Shown here one piece after another: positions 1 to 7,918 of a stretch of 21,896 nt of DNA. The notes under the pieces are model-generated. The model made no database searches and was not told where the DNA came from. It saw nothing but the letters and a program-made list of their open reading frames with translations. Source of the DNA: Chloroflexota bacterium (lineage in GTDB: Bacteria > Chloroflexota > Anaerolineae > Promineifilales > Promineifilaceae); contig JAAEOP010000192.1 in NCBI GenBank assembly GCA_024223125.1, forward strand, positions 1-21,896. The letters are read 5' to 3'. Every line of letters begins with the position of its first letter. Position 1 is the first letter of the stretch. Position numbers and translations under genes: made by a program.

Positions 1-345
1 CCACTATTTTGCGTATAAGACGCTATTTTGCGGTCGCACACATTTTTGGGCAATATTGCTTTGCATAGCCTATGCCGCATGTTGTTTTTTTTATTGGCTA
101 GTTTTTTCAGCCGACTCTTGATATTCAACAGATAAAATAAAACATCCTAAACTGTAAAGATTGTTTAGTATACTCATCAATGCGGTCTGATCAACAATTT
201 CACCAGACAGGGTTGTTGTGGTGTGCGCGGTCTGTGTTTTAGTCGTCATTGCCAAACCGCCCAGGTATTCAGCCTAATCAGATGCTAAATCCCCTTTGAC
301 AATAATATGGGAAAATAGCAAGAAAAACATAGGAGGTAGTAGAAA
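1..345. other. AT-rich non-coding stretch upstream of transposase remnant
   Basis: No gene is visible. The 10-mer CTATTTTGCG occurs twice as a direct repeat (4-13 and 23-32). A strong ribosome site, AGGAGG at 331-336, lies nine bases before the ATG at 346. There is no CGGCCG motif here, unlike most of the window, which fits an imported or insertion-sequence-derived segment. I found no complete terminal inverted repeats. Confidence 0.5.
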
Positions 346-624
346 ATGAAAATAACGAAAGCTCAAATGAACCGTGGACAAAAATGGGACACACTATTTC
401 AGGAAGCGAGTTGCAAAGCAAACTGTTGGCGACAACAACATCCTCAAGCAAGTATTACGGAAATCGAAAGTACCGCAGATAAACACCTTGCTAAAGTCAG
501 GGTTGCTATGATTCAGGAATTGGCGTTAGAAAGTAAATTAACCGATTTGAAACGATTACCTCGTGAAGAGCGTCCAAAACACCCTTGCTGTGGACGACCA
601 TTAGCTACTCGACATTGGCGATAA
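346..624 (+). pseudogene. truncated transposase-like protein (N-terminal part only)
   Basis: The 92-residue product is basic and probably helical. It ends with PKHPCCGRPL, which resembles the first zinc-knuckle (CPxCG) of ISKra4-type or related zinc-ribbon transposases, where a long catalytic part normally follows. Here a stop comes seven residues later, so only the N-terminal part (about a fifth of a usual transposase) remains. The start is supported by AGGAGG nine bases upstream. The stop lies 15 bases from the stop of the convergent DUF512 gene, so the missing 3' part was probably lost by deletion. The family assignment rests on remembered similarity of the N-terminal region and is moderate. 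It could instead be a small stand-alone DNA-binding protein. Confidence 0.5.
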
Positions 625-638
625 ATCGCATGTTCACT

Positions 639-2015
639 TCAGGCTCCCATGTTCTCTGGTTTGTACATCACTTGCGACTCCCCCATCAGCGCATCCCAAA
701 CATCCCCCATTGTGTCGGCCAGGGCTAACGGCCGTTTCAGTTGATTGGCTATTTCTTGCGGCGTCAAGTCATCCAGTGAAATCGTATCGGGATGGTCAAA
801 CATCACCCGTGGTAAAACAATCAAATCACCATACCCGACCGTGCTCAACTGCTGTAACACATCCCGCCCCATCAGCAGCCCGGCCACGGTAATCGTCGCC
901 CCCAACCGATCATTGACAATGCGCAGCACGGTAACGGAAACGCCGGATAAAGCAGCAAATTCAACGGCCGCTTTTTCTAGTGTATTAGCAAAAAGAGTAG
1001 CCGTAACAAGTGTCACCGTTTGAAAATTGATCATTGACAATTGACCATTAACAATTTCCTCTTTTTCACTTTCCCACTCATCCAAAAAGCGCCGCACTGT
1101 GCCCAAGCCGTTTTCTTGCAATTCATAGCCATCGTATGCTTCAAGTTGGGGTACAGGACGGCCGCTCACCAAATACCATTCATCAGTGGCGTAGACGAAG
1201 TTAAGGCCAAATTTGTCTCGAAAATAGGGTTGCATCCGCTCCACATAATCCAGCGTGACGGCCGCTTCTGCCTGAGTATGGGGACGCAGGCCGAATTTGT
1301 GATGTTTGGTCAGCCCCACCGGCACAATGCTGATGGTTTGTACGGCCGGTAAAACTGTTTCCAGATCACGGATGGATTGTTCCAGCCAACGGCCGTCGTT
1401 CACCCCCGGCACAATGACAAGCTGCGTATGAACCTTGATGCCCCGTTCCGCCAGCCAGCGCAGCTGGGCCATGATATCTGGAGCGTTGGCGTTACGCAGG
1501 TAAGCTCGCCGCTTCTCCAGATCAGTGACATGCACGGAGACGTACAGGGGAGACAACCCCATTTCTTCAATACGCTGCCAATCATTGTCGCTCAGGTTAG
1601 TCAAGGTAACGTAATGGCCGAAGAGGAAGGAGTAACGGTAATCATCATCCTTGATGTAAAGGGTGCGACGGAATTTGGGGGCCATTTGCAGCACAAAACA
1701 AAATTCACATAGATTAGTGCAGCGGCGGATGTCTGTATCAAAGGTGGGATGGCTGAATTCCAAGCCGAGAGGTTGGTTGTACGCACGCACGGCCGTAACT
1801 TCCAAAATCTCCTCCCCCCGCCGAACCAGCAATTCTATCTCCTCTTCCGCCCCATAAAATTGCACGTCAATAATATCTATGACTTGACGGCCGTTAACCG
1901 TCAACAGTTCATCACTAACCCGCAAGCCAATATCAGCAGCCACGCTACCCGGCTCAATACCGGTAATGTGTCCGCCCATAAAAGTGGTAGGGTCAAGTTC
2001 TTGGAATAAGGTCAT
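639..2015 (-). CDS. PDZ / radical-SAM-like / DUF512 protein (TIGR03279 type)
   Basis: A protein of 458 residues. An N-terminal PDZ-like domain (about 10-75, with ITGIEPGSVAADIGL) is followed by a cysteine cluster C99-x3-C103-x2-C106, the canonical [4Fe-4S] radical-SAM spacing. A barrel-like region with VSVHVTD and QLVIVPGVND comes next, then the DUF512 domain. This is the family often annotated as a putative FeS oxidoreductase. Its biochemical role is unknown, and it is commonly found near the GTPase gene der. It is the last gene of the scpB-cmk minus-strand group. Residues about 321-332 (NGQLSMINFQ) are odd: they are encoded by a spacer-type repeat inserted in frame between the barrel and the C-terminal domain. 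The ATG at 2015 has no strong ribosome site. The family call is confident, the function is not. Confidence 0.85.
   Translation of the reverse strand: MTLFQELDPTTFMGGHITGIEPGSVAADIGLRVSDELLTVNGRQVIDIIDVQFYGAEEEIELLVRRGEEILEVTAVRAYNQPLGLEFSHPTFDTDIRRCTNLCEFCFVLQMAPKFRRTLYIKDDDYRYSFLFGHYVTLTNLSDNDWQRIEEMGLSPLYVSVHVTDLEKRRAYLRNANAPDIMAQLRWLAERGIKVHTQLVIVPGVNDGRWLEQSIRDLETVLPAVQTISIVPVGLTKHHKFGLRPHTQAEAAVTLDYVERMQPYFRDKFGLNFVYATDEWYLVSGRPVPQLEAYDGYELQENGLGTVRRFLDEWESEKEEIVNGQLSMINFQTVTLVTATLFANTLEKAAVEFAALSGVSVTVLRIVNDRLGATITVAGLLMGRDVLQQLSTVGYGDLIVLPRVMFDHPDTISLDDLTPQEIANQLKRPLALADTMGDVWDALMGESQVMYKPENMGA
1020..1055. repeat. spacer-type TCAATTGTCAATGATCA repeat inside a gene
   Basis: On the minus strand this reads as alternating GTCAATTG / TCAATGATCAATT units, the same style of low-complexity sequence that fills spacers elsewhere in the window. 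It adds about 12 residues to the DUF512 protein without breaking the frame. Confidence 0.6.
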
Positions 2016-2023
2016 TTTGAAGT

Positions 2024-2097
2024 GATCAGTATTCAGTGTGCCGTTTTCAGTGTTCAGTTGTCAACGGTCAACCATCAGCCATCCGTTGTCAACAATA
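2024..2097. repeat. TCAGT / GTTGTCAAC low-complexity spacer repeat
   Basis: Contains iterated GATCAGT, TTCAGTG and TTCAGTTG units, and GTTGTCAAC twice as a direct repeat (around 2058 and 2089). It fills the spacer between cmk and the DUF512 gene and runs into the 3' end of cmk. Confidence 0.7.
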
Positions 2098-2762
2098 AGC
2101 AAAATCTCAGCCACAATTTCTGCCACTGTTTTATCGGTGCTGTCTACGATGATGGCATCTGCGGCCGGGCGCATGGGGGAATGGGTACGATTGCCATCAA
2201 ACGCATCTCGTCGTTTGACATCGGCCAGGATGGTTTCGTATTCATCGGTGAAGCCTTGTATTTGGCGATCATGCCAACGGCGACGGGCGCGTTCTTCGGC
2301 CGTGGCGGTGATGTACAATTTCAAGGGCGCGTCCGGCATGACAACTGTACCAATGTCTCGCCCCACCATAACAATGTGCCCCTGCTTGCCAAATTCCCGC
2401 TGCCGCCTGACCATTTCCTCACGCACACCCAGGTAACTGGAAACTTGAGAGACATTTTTATCTACCGCTGGCGTGCGTATCTCCCAGGTCACATCCTGTC
2501 CATTGAGCAAAATGGTGTAATGACGGCCGTCTCCCTCTCCCGCTTCTGGTTTGACACTAATATCAACCATTTGCGCCAATTGGGTCACGGCCGTTTCAGC
2601 CATCACATCCAACCCCTGCTGCAACATTGCCAGAGTCACAGCCCGGTACATACAGCCTGTGTCCAAATACAAATAAATTAAGCGTTCAGCCAACAAACGA
2701 CTGACAGTAGATTTGCCGGAAGCGGCCGGGCCGTCTATGGTTATTACGTTTGGTTGATTCAC
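2061..2762 (-). CDS. cmk: cytidylate kinase
   Basis: Phosphorylates CMP and dCMP with ATP in the cytoplasm, for pyrimidine nucleotide supply. Its 233 residues open with the P-loop ITIDGPAASGKST (about 7-19). YLYLDTGCMYRAVTL follows, the conserved CMP-binding segment, and a lid region carries VGRDIGTVVMPDAPLKLYITA, with ERARRRW after it. Length is normal for the family. The neighbours scpB, rluB and cmk form a classic bacterial order. The last 11 residues (IVDNGWLMVDR) are unlike the family and are encoded by the low-complexity repeat at 2061-2096, so the native C-terminus probably ended near EIVAEILL. The upstream spacer to rluB holds another repeat block. Confidence 0.95.
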   Translation of the reverse strand: MNQPNVITIDGPAASGKSTVSRLLAERLIYLYLDTGCMYRAVTLAMLQQGLDVMAETAVTQLAQMVDISVKPEAGEGDGRHYTILLNGQDVTWEIRTPAVDKNVSQVSSYLGVREEMVRRQREFGKQGHIVMVGRDIGTVVMPDAPLKLYITATAEERARRRWHDRQIQGFTDEYETILADVKRRDAFDGNRTHSPMRPAADAIIVDSTDKTVAEIVAEILLIVDNGWLMVDR

Positions 2763-2777
2763 TGATTTTCCTCTTGT

Positions 2778-2853
2778 CAGTTTTCAGTGTTCAGTAGGGA
2801 ATCAGTCAACTGCACACTGCACACTGAAAACTGTACACTGCACACTGCACACT
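2778..2853. repeat. CAGT/CACACTGC spacer repeat with inverted arms
   Basis: Iterated CAGTGT and CACACTGCA units. CAGTTTTCAGTG (2778-2789) is inverted exactly as CACTGAAAACTG (2822-2833). It occupies the rluB-cmk spacer and has no T-run, so it is not a typical terminator. Confidence 0.7.
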
Positions 2854-2858
2854 ACTAT

Positions 2859-3647
2859 TTACCGTTTACGGCCGTAACGTTTACCTTTACTCGATTTGGG
2901 TCGACGGCGGCGGAATTTCCCTTTACGATTGACCGTTTTTTGCAGCCTTTCCACTTCTCGTTTGGTCAAATGCCGCCAATCGCCCGGTTTGAGCGTCCCT
3001 AAATCAACAGAGTCAATTTTGACCCGCAGCAGTCGGGTGACAGGATGCCCCATCATACTGGCGATACGCCGGATTTGTCGTTTACGTCCCTCGCGCATCA
3101 CAATCTCTAACAGGGTGAACCTGACTTCCTGCCGCAAAATTTTTATTTTGGCCGGAGCCGTTTTTTGTCCATCCAGATACACTCCGTTTTCCCAACGTTT
3201 GATGGTGTCCAGGGATATACGGCCGTCCACCGTTACATGATACGTTTTTTCATGTCCATACCGGGGATGGGTCAGCTTGTGGGCCAGGTCGCCATTGTTG
3301 GTCATAAGCATCAAACCCATACTTTGCTTGTCCAGACGACCGACCGGATAAAGATGACCGGGCAGGGGTATCAGATCGCGTACTGTTTTACGGCCGCGTT
3401 CCAACTCATCGCTCAATGAAGAGAGAACGCCTTTCGGTTTGTTTAGGGCCACATAAATGTATTCGATTTGTGTAGTCGGCAATAGACGGCCGTTCACCTC
3501 AATCCGATCTTTGGTTAGATCCGCTTTGTCGCCGAGAGAGGCTACACGGCCGTTCACTTTGACACGGCCATCTTTAATTATCTTTTCACATTCCCGACGC
3601 GAGGCAATGCCAACGTGGGCCATTATTTTTTGCAATCGTTCAGCCAT
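2859..3647 (-). CDS. rluB: 23S rRNA pseudouridine synthase, RluB/RsuA family
   Basis: Isomerises a uridine in ribosomal RNA. Of 262 residues, 1-60 form an S4 RNA-binding domain (MAERLQKIMAHVGIASRREC, VKVNGRV). The catalytic domain contains GRLDKQSMGLMLMTNNGDLA with the catalytic Asp at about 106. EGRKRQIRRIASMMGHPV, near residue 190, is also diagnostic. The C-terminal tail is very basic (RRRRPKSSKGKRYGRKR), typical of rRNA-binding members. The ATG shares one base with the stop of the upstream methyltransferase gene (TAATG), suggesting translational coupling. Placement beside scpB and cmk favours RluB over RsuA, but the exact target base cannot be read from the sequence. Confidence 0.9.
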   Translation of the reverse strand: MAERLQKIMAHVGIASRRECEKIIKDGRVKVNGRVASLGDKADLTKDRIEVNGRLLPTTQIEYIYVALNKPKGVLSSLSDELERGRKTVRDLIPLPGHLYPVGRLDKQSMGLMLMTNNGDLAHKLTHPRYGHEKTYHVTVDGRISLDTIKRWENGVYLDGQKTAPAKIKILRQEVRFTLLEIVMREGRKRQIRRIASMMGHPVTRLLRVKIDSVDLGTLKPGDWRHLTKREVERLQKTVNRKGKFRRRRPKSSKGKRYGRKR

Positions 3648-4837
3648 TATTTTTGTTCCATGATAGCGGCCTTTAAGCCATGATATTTTTTACGGGCGAT
3701 GGGACGCAATAATTTATTGTCGGCCAGCAAGCGGCCAATGAATCCGCTTTTAGCAACCAATAGAACCCGCCCCTTATCTGTCAATAAACGGCCGATGGCC
3801 GGAGGCAGCAAGCGGCTCCAGGGAACACCGGGATCGTCATCGGGAAAAAGGATAACAGTGTCAAACTGTCCCGTGACCTCCAAAATAGTGGGCAAATGCA
3901 ACATCGTTACATTTTCCACAGACACGCCCAGGTTAACCAGATTACGCAGCGAAATTTGCAGGCTAAGGGCATCACGGCCACCCAATGTGATATGGCTAAT
4001 CTGGTCTCTGTTTTGCTGCTGGACGATGACCGGCAAATGGCCCTGTCCTGGATTCCAGAAGAGGAGACGGCCGTGCAGCTTTGCTTTGGACAGCATTTTA
4101 ACGGCTAATCGGGTAGCGTAACCGAGTGTGTCAAAATCGGGCAGATTATAAACCGTATCCAGTTCGTAAGTTTGCTTTTCGGCCGTGAATTGGGCGCTTT
4201 GGCGCAGGTATGGGGCCAGTGGATCAGGGTTGGGTATGCGCGTATCGCCGCCACTAAACAAAATGACAGTATGCATGGTCGTCCCCTGCCGGTACAAAAT
4301 CTGGCAGTTCACACTGGCTAACGCTTCCAGAATGGCATCCTCTAAAGGCTTGACGACAACTAGTCCCCCTATGCCCCCATCAGCCAGATAAGTGGGAATA
4401 CGCTGCACCAACGCTTGTAAAACAGGCGTCCCCGCTTTTCCGGGGAGGTTGGAGATGATAAGGTCGAAGGATCGGCCGTGTAAATTTTGCAGCCCCAATC
4501 CCTCTAGCGCCTGTATCTTTTCGATCTGATTCAGGCGAGCGTTAGCGCAAGTGAAAGCCAACGCCAAAGCATCTCGATCCTGTACCATTAAGGCCAACTG
4601 CGGCTGGCTCCCGGCCAGGCTCAAACCCAACACACCGACACCGCAGCCCACATCCAACACCGTTTGCAGCGCTGCTAAATTCACCTGTTTCCGAATCGCT
4701 TTCAGCAGCAAGCGACTGCCATCGTCTACGGCCGCGCTGCTGAACAAAGATTGGGACAATTGGAAATCCAACGTCCGTTTGTCGAATTTGAAGTGGACGA
4801 TTTTATTGATAAATGGCGTTAGAGAGACATTATCCAT
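3647..4837 (-). CDS. class I SAM-dependent methyltransferase, two-domain, RsmC/RlmG-like
   Basis: A protein of 396 residues. The N-terminal half has the methyltransferase-small architecture: SQSLFSSAAVDDGSRLLL, then motif I LDVGCGVGVLGLSLA (about 61-75), then FDLIISNLPGKAG (about 124-136) where the family usually has NPPF/Y. The C-terminal half (about 240-396) looks like a second, degenerate Rossmann methyltransferase fold, with DTVILFPDDDPGVPW. Tandem domains with one degenerate copy recall RsmC/RlmG rRNA guanine methyltransferases, although in those the N-terminal copy is the degenerate one. The missing NPP motif makes the substrate uncertain. It overlaps scpB upstream by eight bases and rluB downstream by one, which supports a role in ribosome maturation. 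Confidence 0.75.
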   Translation of the reverse strand: MDNVSLTPFINKIVHFKFDKRTLDFQLSQSLFSSAAVDDGSRLLLKAIRKQVNLAALQTVLDVGCGVGVLGLSLAGSQPQLALMVQDRDALALAFTCANARLNQIEKIQALEGLGLQNLHGRSFDLIISNLPGKAGTPVLQALVQRIPTYLADGGIGGLVVVKPLEDAILEALASVNCQILYRQGTTMHTVILFSGGDTRIPNPDPLAPYLRQSAQFTAEKQTYELDTVYNLPDFDTLGYATRLAVKMLSKAKLHGRLLFWNPGQGHLPVIVQQQNRDQISHITLGGRDALSLQISLRNLVNLGVSVENVTMLHLPTILEVTGQFDTVILFPDDDPGVPWSRLLPPAIGRLLTDKGRVLLVAKSGFIGRLLADNKLLRPIARKKYHGLKAAIMEQK

Positions 4838-5396
4838 CAGTCACACGTTCCACCACAAGCAGTTCTTCCTCGTTCGGTTCCTGGAGTTCAGGTAATTCTT
4901 CCAACATTGTCAGGCCAAAATGTTGTAGAAAGGTGGGACTGGTTCCGTACAAAATAGGGCGGCCGGGCGTTTCCATGCGGCCGATTTCTTCAATCAACCC
5001 CTTACTGAGCAAAGTACGCAAAGCGCCATCCGAATTGACGCCCCGAATCTGGTCAATTTGGGGGCGAGTGGTAGGCTGCAAGTAGGCGATAATAGCCAAC
5101 ACTTCCAAAGCTGCCTGACTAAGACGGCTGGTGACTTCCAATCCCAGGAAACGTTCGATAGCGCTGCTGGCAGCGGGGGCGGTCGTGAGCTGCACGGCAT
5201 TACCGCTCCATTGCAGGCGCAGACCACGTGTCTGGTAATCTGTTTCCAATGCTTGTAAGGCGTTTTTGATGACGGCCGTTGTCACTTCCAATGCTTTGGC
5301 TAACCGGGAAACAGGCACGGGGCCACTGGAAACAAAAAGGATGCTTTCTACCAGAGCAGCTATGCTGATTTCTTCGTTGGTTATCGTTTCGTTCAT
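4830..5396 (-). CDS. scpB: segregation and condensation protein B
   Basis: A winged-helix subunit of the SMC-ScpAB condensin complex, which organises and segregates the chromosome. Its 188 residues show ALVESILFVSSGPVPVSRLAKAL at the start, the conserved SRLSQAALEVLAIIAYLQPTTRPQI motif near 95-118, then IDQIRGVNSDGALRTLLSKGLIEEIGRMETPGRPILYGTS. All of this is diagnostic. Length matches the family. It is the first gene of the minus-strand group and is followed with an ATGGATAA overlap by the methyltransferase gene. scpA is not next to it and is not in the window. The C-terminal tail is acidic. Confidence 0.95.
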   Translation of the reverse strand: MNETITNEEISIAALVESILFVSSGPVPVSRLAKALEVTTAVIKNALQALETDYQTRGLRLQWSGNAVQLTTAPAASSAIERFLGLEVTSRLSQAALEVLAIIAYLQPTTRPQIDQIRGVNSDGALRTLLSKGLIEEIGRMETPGRPILYGTSPTFLQHFGLTMLEELPELQEPNEEELLVVERVTDG

Positions 5397-5410
5397 ACAA
5401 TTTGCACAAA

Positions 5411-5455
5411 TAAAACGTAAAACGGTCGTCTCATTGTTCTCCGCTTTACGTTTTA
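5411..5455. promoter_or_regulatory. 15-bp dyad between divergent scpB and M20 peptidase genes
   Basis: TAAAACGTAAAACGG (5411-5425) is inverted as CCGCTTTACGTTTTA (5441-5455), 14 of 15 positions pairing across a 15-base loop. It sits between two divergent genes and overlaps the likely -35 of the plus-strand promoter, so it could be an operator. A structural repeat is the alternative. Confidence 0.45.
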
Positions 5456-5472
5456 GTGGGCTGGGTTATAAT
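5445..5472 (+). promoter_or_regulatory. sigma70-type promoter for the M20 peptidase gene
   Basis: TTTACG (5445-5450), 16 bases, then a perfect TATAAT (5467-5472). The -35 is weak but the -10 is consensus. Transcription would start near 5480, about 90 bases before the ATG at 5572. Confidence 0.5.
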
Positions 5473-5571
5473 CTGCGTTCTATTCTATGAGGCAGTTTTT
5501 TATGCTAAACATTTACCAATACCATCCGCGATTATACCCATAATCATGTACAAAACCGAATGGAGTTTTTG

Positions 5572-6942
5572 ATGAGCGACGCCATAACCTATGTCCAATC
5601 ACATAAGGATATTTTTTTGGAAGAGTTACAGGAATTTTTACGCATCCCCAGTGTCAGTACGCAACCGGAACATGAGGAAGATGTGGTCACGGCCGTGCAT
5701 TGGCTGGCAGCCGCTTTGGAAACGGCCGGACTGGAAAATGTGCAAATCATCAAAACAGGTGGCCATCCTCTGCTGTACGGGGATTGGTTGCACGCGCCCG
5801 GCGTGCCGACTGTTCTCATTTATGGGCATTATGATGTGCAGCCAGCCGAGCCGTTAGAACTATGGAAATCCTCTCCATTTGAGCCGGATGTGCGTGACGA
5901 TTACATTTATGCTCGCGGTGCGTCGGATGATAAGGGGCAGGTGTATGTGCATGTGAAGGCGGTGCAAGCGTTGTTGCAGAGTGACGGCCGTTTGCCCGTC
6001 AATGTCAAGTTTATTATTGAAGGGGAAGAGGAGAGCGGCGGCGTCAGTTTATCGGCCTTTATCCCTCAGAATCGGGAACTGTTGGCAGCCGATGTGGCCC
6101 TGGTTTCAGACACGGCGATGGTCAGCCCGGAACAACCGGCCATTGTATACGGTTTGCGGGGGATGTGTTACGCTTTATTGGACATTCACGGCCCGAAACG
6201 AGACTTGCACTCTGGCAGCTTCGGCGGCGGCATAGATAATCCCCTCAATGTGCTGGGACATCTCATCGCTAAATTGAAAGATGAAGACGGGCATATCCTG
6301 ATCCCGGGGTTTTATGATGGAGTACGGCCGTTGACGGAACAAGAACGAGACATCCTGGCCCGGTTTCCTTTTGATGAAGCTGTCTGGCTGGCGGAAACGG
6401 GAGCGCCACGGCCGTGGGGTGAATCAGAATACAATTTAGTGGAGCGATTGGGGGCACGGCCGACGCTGGATGTGCATGGTATCCTAGGCGGCTATACTGG
6501 CCCAGGCAGCAAAACTGTTCTGCCCGCCTCCGTCCACGCTAAATTCTCCATGCGTCTGGTTCCAAACCAAGACCCGGCCGACATTGAGGCAAAAGTACAC
6601 CAATATCTGGCGGAGATCATACCGCCGACTGTCTCTTATGAGTTGCAGTTCAGTAGTGGAGCGCCGGCCAGCATATCTGATTTGAATATGCCGGCCATGC
6701 AAGCGGCCGTTGCTGCCAGTACGGCCGCGTTTGGCCAGGAACCGGTTTTTATGCGTGAAGGCGGCTCCATTCCGGTGGTGTCTAAATTCCAAACCTACCT
6801 CGGTCTGGAAACGATTCTGCTGGGCTTTGGCCTGCCCGGCGACCAGATTCATGCGCCCAATGAACGCTTTTACCTGCCCAATTATTACCGGGGCATTGAA
6901 ACCAGCATTCGATTTTTGCAGAATTACGGCCGTGTGGTTTGA
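5572..6942 (+). CDS. M20 family metallopeptidase (dipeptidase)
   Basis: A cytoplasmic di-zinc dipeptidase of 456 residues, of the CNDP/PepV-like M20 branch that keeps the catalytic and dimerisation domains. Metal ligands and catalytic residues are visible: YGHYDVQP (His about 86, Asp about 88), ARGASDDKGQ (bridging Asp about 119), EGEEESGG (catalytic Glu and a zinc Glu about 152-153), and the C-terminal GFGLPGDQIHAPNERF with a His ligand. HSGSFGG belongs to the lid domain. The start at 5572 is chosen over an ATG at 5560 because GGAG at 5562-5565 lies six bases before it. Its last 96 bases recur downstream at 7919-8014 as a remnant of a second copy. Confidence 0.9.
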   Translation: MSDAITYVQSHKDIFLEELQEFLRIPSVSTQPEHEEDVVTAVHWLAAALETAGLENVQIIKTGGHPLLYGDWLHAPGVPTVLIYGHYDVQPAEPLELWKSSPFEPDVRDDYIYARGASDDKGQVYVHVKAVQALLQSDGRLPVNVKFIIEGEEESGGVSLSAFIPQNRELLAADVALVSDTAMVSPEQPAIVYGLRGMCYALLDIHGPKRDLHSGSFGGGIDNPLNVLGHLIAKLKDEDGHILIPGFYDGVRPLTEQERDILARFPFDEAVWLAETGAPRPWGESEYNLVERLGARPTLDVHGILGGYTGPGSKTVLPASVHAKFSMRLVPNQDPADIEAKVHQYLAEIIPPTVSYELQFSSGAPASISDLNMPAMQAAVAASTAAFGQEPVFMREGGSIPVVSKFQTYLGLETILLGFGLPGDQIHAPNERFYLPNYYRGIETSIRFLQNYGRVV

Positions 6943-6972
6943 CACCTAAATAAACAATTATTGTAACCATTC

Positions 6973-7038
6973 AGGTGCCCGGCACTTTATTACCAAGTCT
7001 ACCGGAGTAGGACACTCGTTTATAAGCGCCGGGCACCT
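6973..7038. repeat. inverted repeat AGGTGCCCGGC / GCCGGGCACCT
   Basis: Perfect 11-bp arms at 6973-6983 and 7028-7038, 44 bases apart, in the spacer after the dipeptidase. There is no T-run, so this is more likely a repeat or stabilising stem than an intrinsic terminator. Confidence 0.6.
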
Positions 7039-7114
7039 TGGGGGAGTGAATGATTACCAATTATTTTAGGGTGTAATGCCTGCATCACTGACCATATTAG
7101 ACAAGGAGACAATC

Positions 7115-7912
7115 ATGCCCAGCCCATTTCCCGGTATGGACCCCTATCTTGAAGCCCGCGCTGTTTGGCCTGATGTTCATCAACGCTTGATTACCTATAT
7201 TTCTGAAGCGTTGCAACCGCAATTACGGCCGCAATATGTCGCCCGCATCGGTGAACGGGTACAGCTTGCCAATATCAGCCGCAGTTATGTGCCAGACGTT
7301 CTCCTCGTTCACACCTTACGTGAACCGGCTCCTACACTTACAACGGCCGCGCCGCTAGTCGCCGATGAACCACAACTAATCACTTCGCTAGATGACACAA
7401 TCCACATACCTTATATTGAGATCATCGCCCGTGAGACAGGAGATGTGGTGACTTTGATTGAACTCCTCAGCCCGGCCAACAAGATGGGCGACGGCCGCAA
7501 CCAATACATCCAAAAACAAGGCGATTTGCTGTTAACGGATGTGAATCTGGTGGAAATCGATCTACTCAGCTATGGAAAAGAAACTGTGCTGGCCCGAAAT
7601 AGCCTCCTTATCGAGCCGGCCGATTGGCGTTACCTGATCAATATCAGCCGGACAGGACGGCGCAATGCGTTAGAATTGTACGCCATTCCGCTGTCCGGCA
7701 AATTGCCTAACTGCCGCATCCCCCTGCGGCCGCCTGACGCTGATGCGGTGTTGAATTTAGCGGCCGTTTTCAGCCGCAGTTATGACGTGGGCGGTTATGA
7801 TTTGCTGATTGATTACAGCCAACCCCCGTCCGCGCCCCTGTGCGACGCCGAGGCAGCATGGTTGGATGTCCTGTTGCAAGAGAAAGGATTACGGCCGTCA
7901 GCTTTAGATTGA
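7115..7912 (+). CDS. DUF4058 family protein
   Basis: A protein of 265 residues beginning MPSPFPGMDPYLE, the signature opening of DUF4058, with WPDVHQRLITYISEALQPQLRP close behind. Later blocks IEIIARETGDVVTLIELLSPANK and LVEIDLL also fit this family. Its function is unknown. It is frequent in Cyanobacteria, Chloroflexota and Planctomycetes, where it occurs in many copies, and the ELLSPANK region suggests a nuclease-like fold (inference). The start at 7115 is set by AAGGAG at 7103-7108. The gene lies between the complete dipeptidase gene and a copy of that gene's 3' end, so it arrived by, or was left after, a rearrangement. It does contain several CGGCCG motifs, like resident genes. Confidence 0.85.
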   Translation: MPSPFPGMDPYLEARAVWPDVHQRLITYISEALQPQLRPQYVARIGERVQLANISRSYVPDVLLVHTLREPAPTLTTAAPLVADEPQLITSLDDTIHIPYIEIIARETGDVVTLIELLSPANKMGDGRNQYIQKQGDLLLTDVNLVEIDLLSYGKETVLARNSLLIEPADWRYLINISRTGRRNALELYAIPLSGKLPNCRIPLRPPDADAVLNLAAVFSRSYDVGGYDLLIDYSQPPSAPLCDAEAAWLDVLLQEKGLRPSALD

Positions 7913-7918
7913 CTCACT

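Noticed and set aside
2022..2681. A 219-codon open frame antisense to cmk
   Set aside because: It is opposite a clear cytidylate kinase, begins in low-complexity repeat and shows no domain.
6973..7038. Inverted repeat as an intrinsic terminator for the dipeptidase
   Set aside because: Arms are 44 bases apart and no T-run follows.
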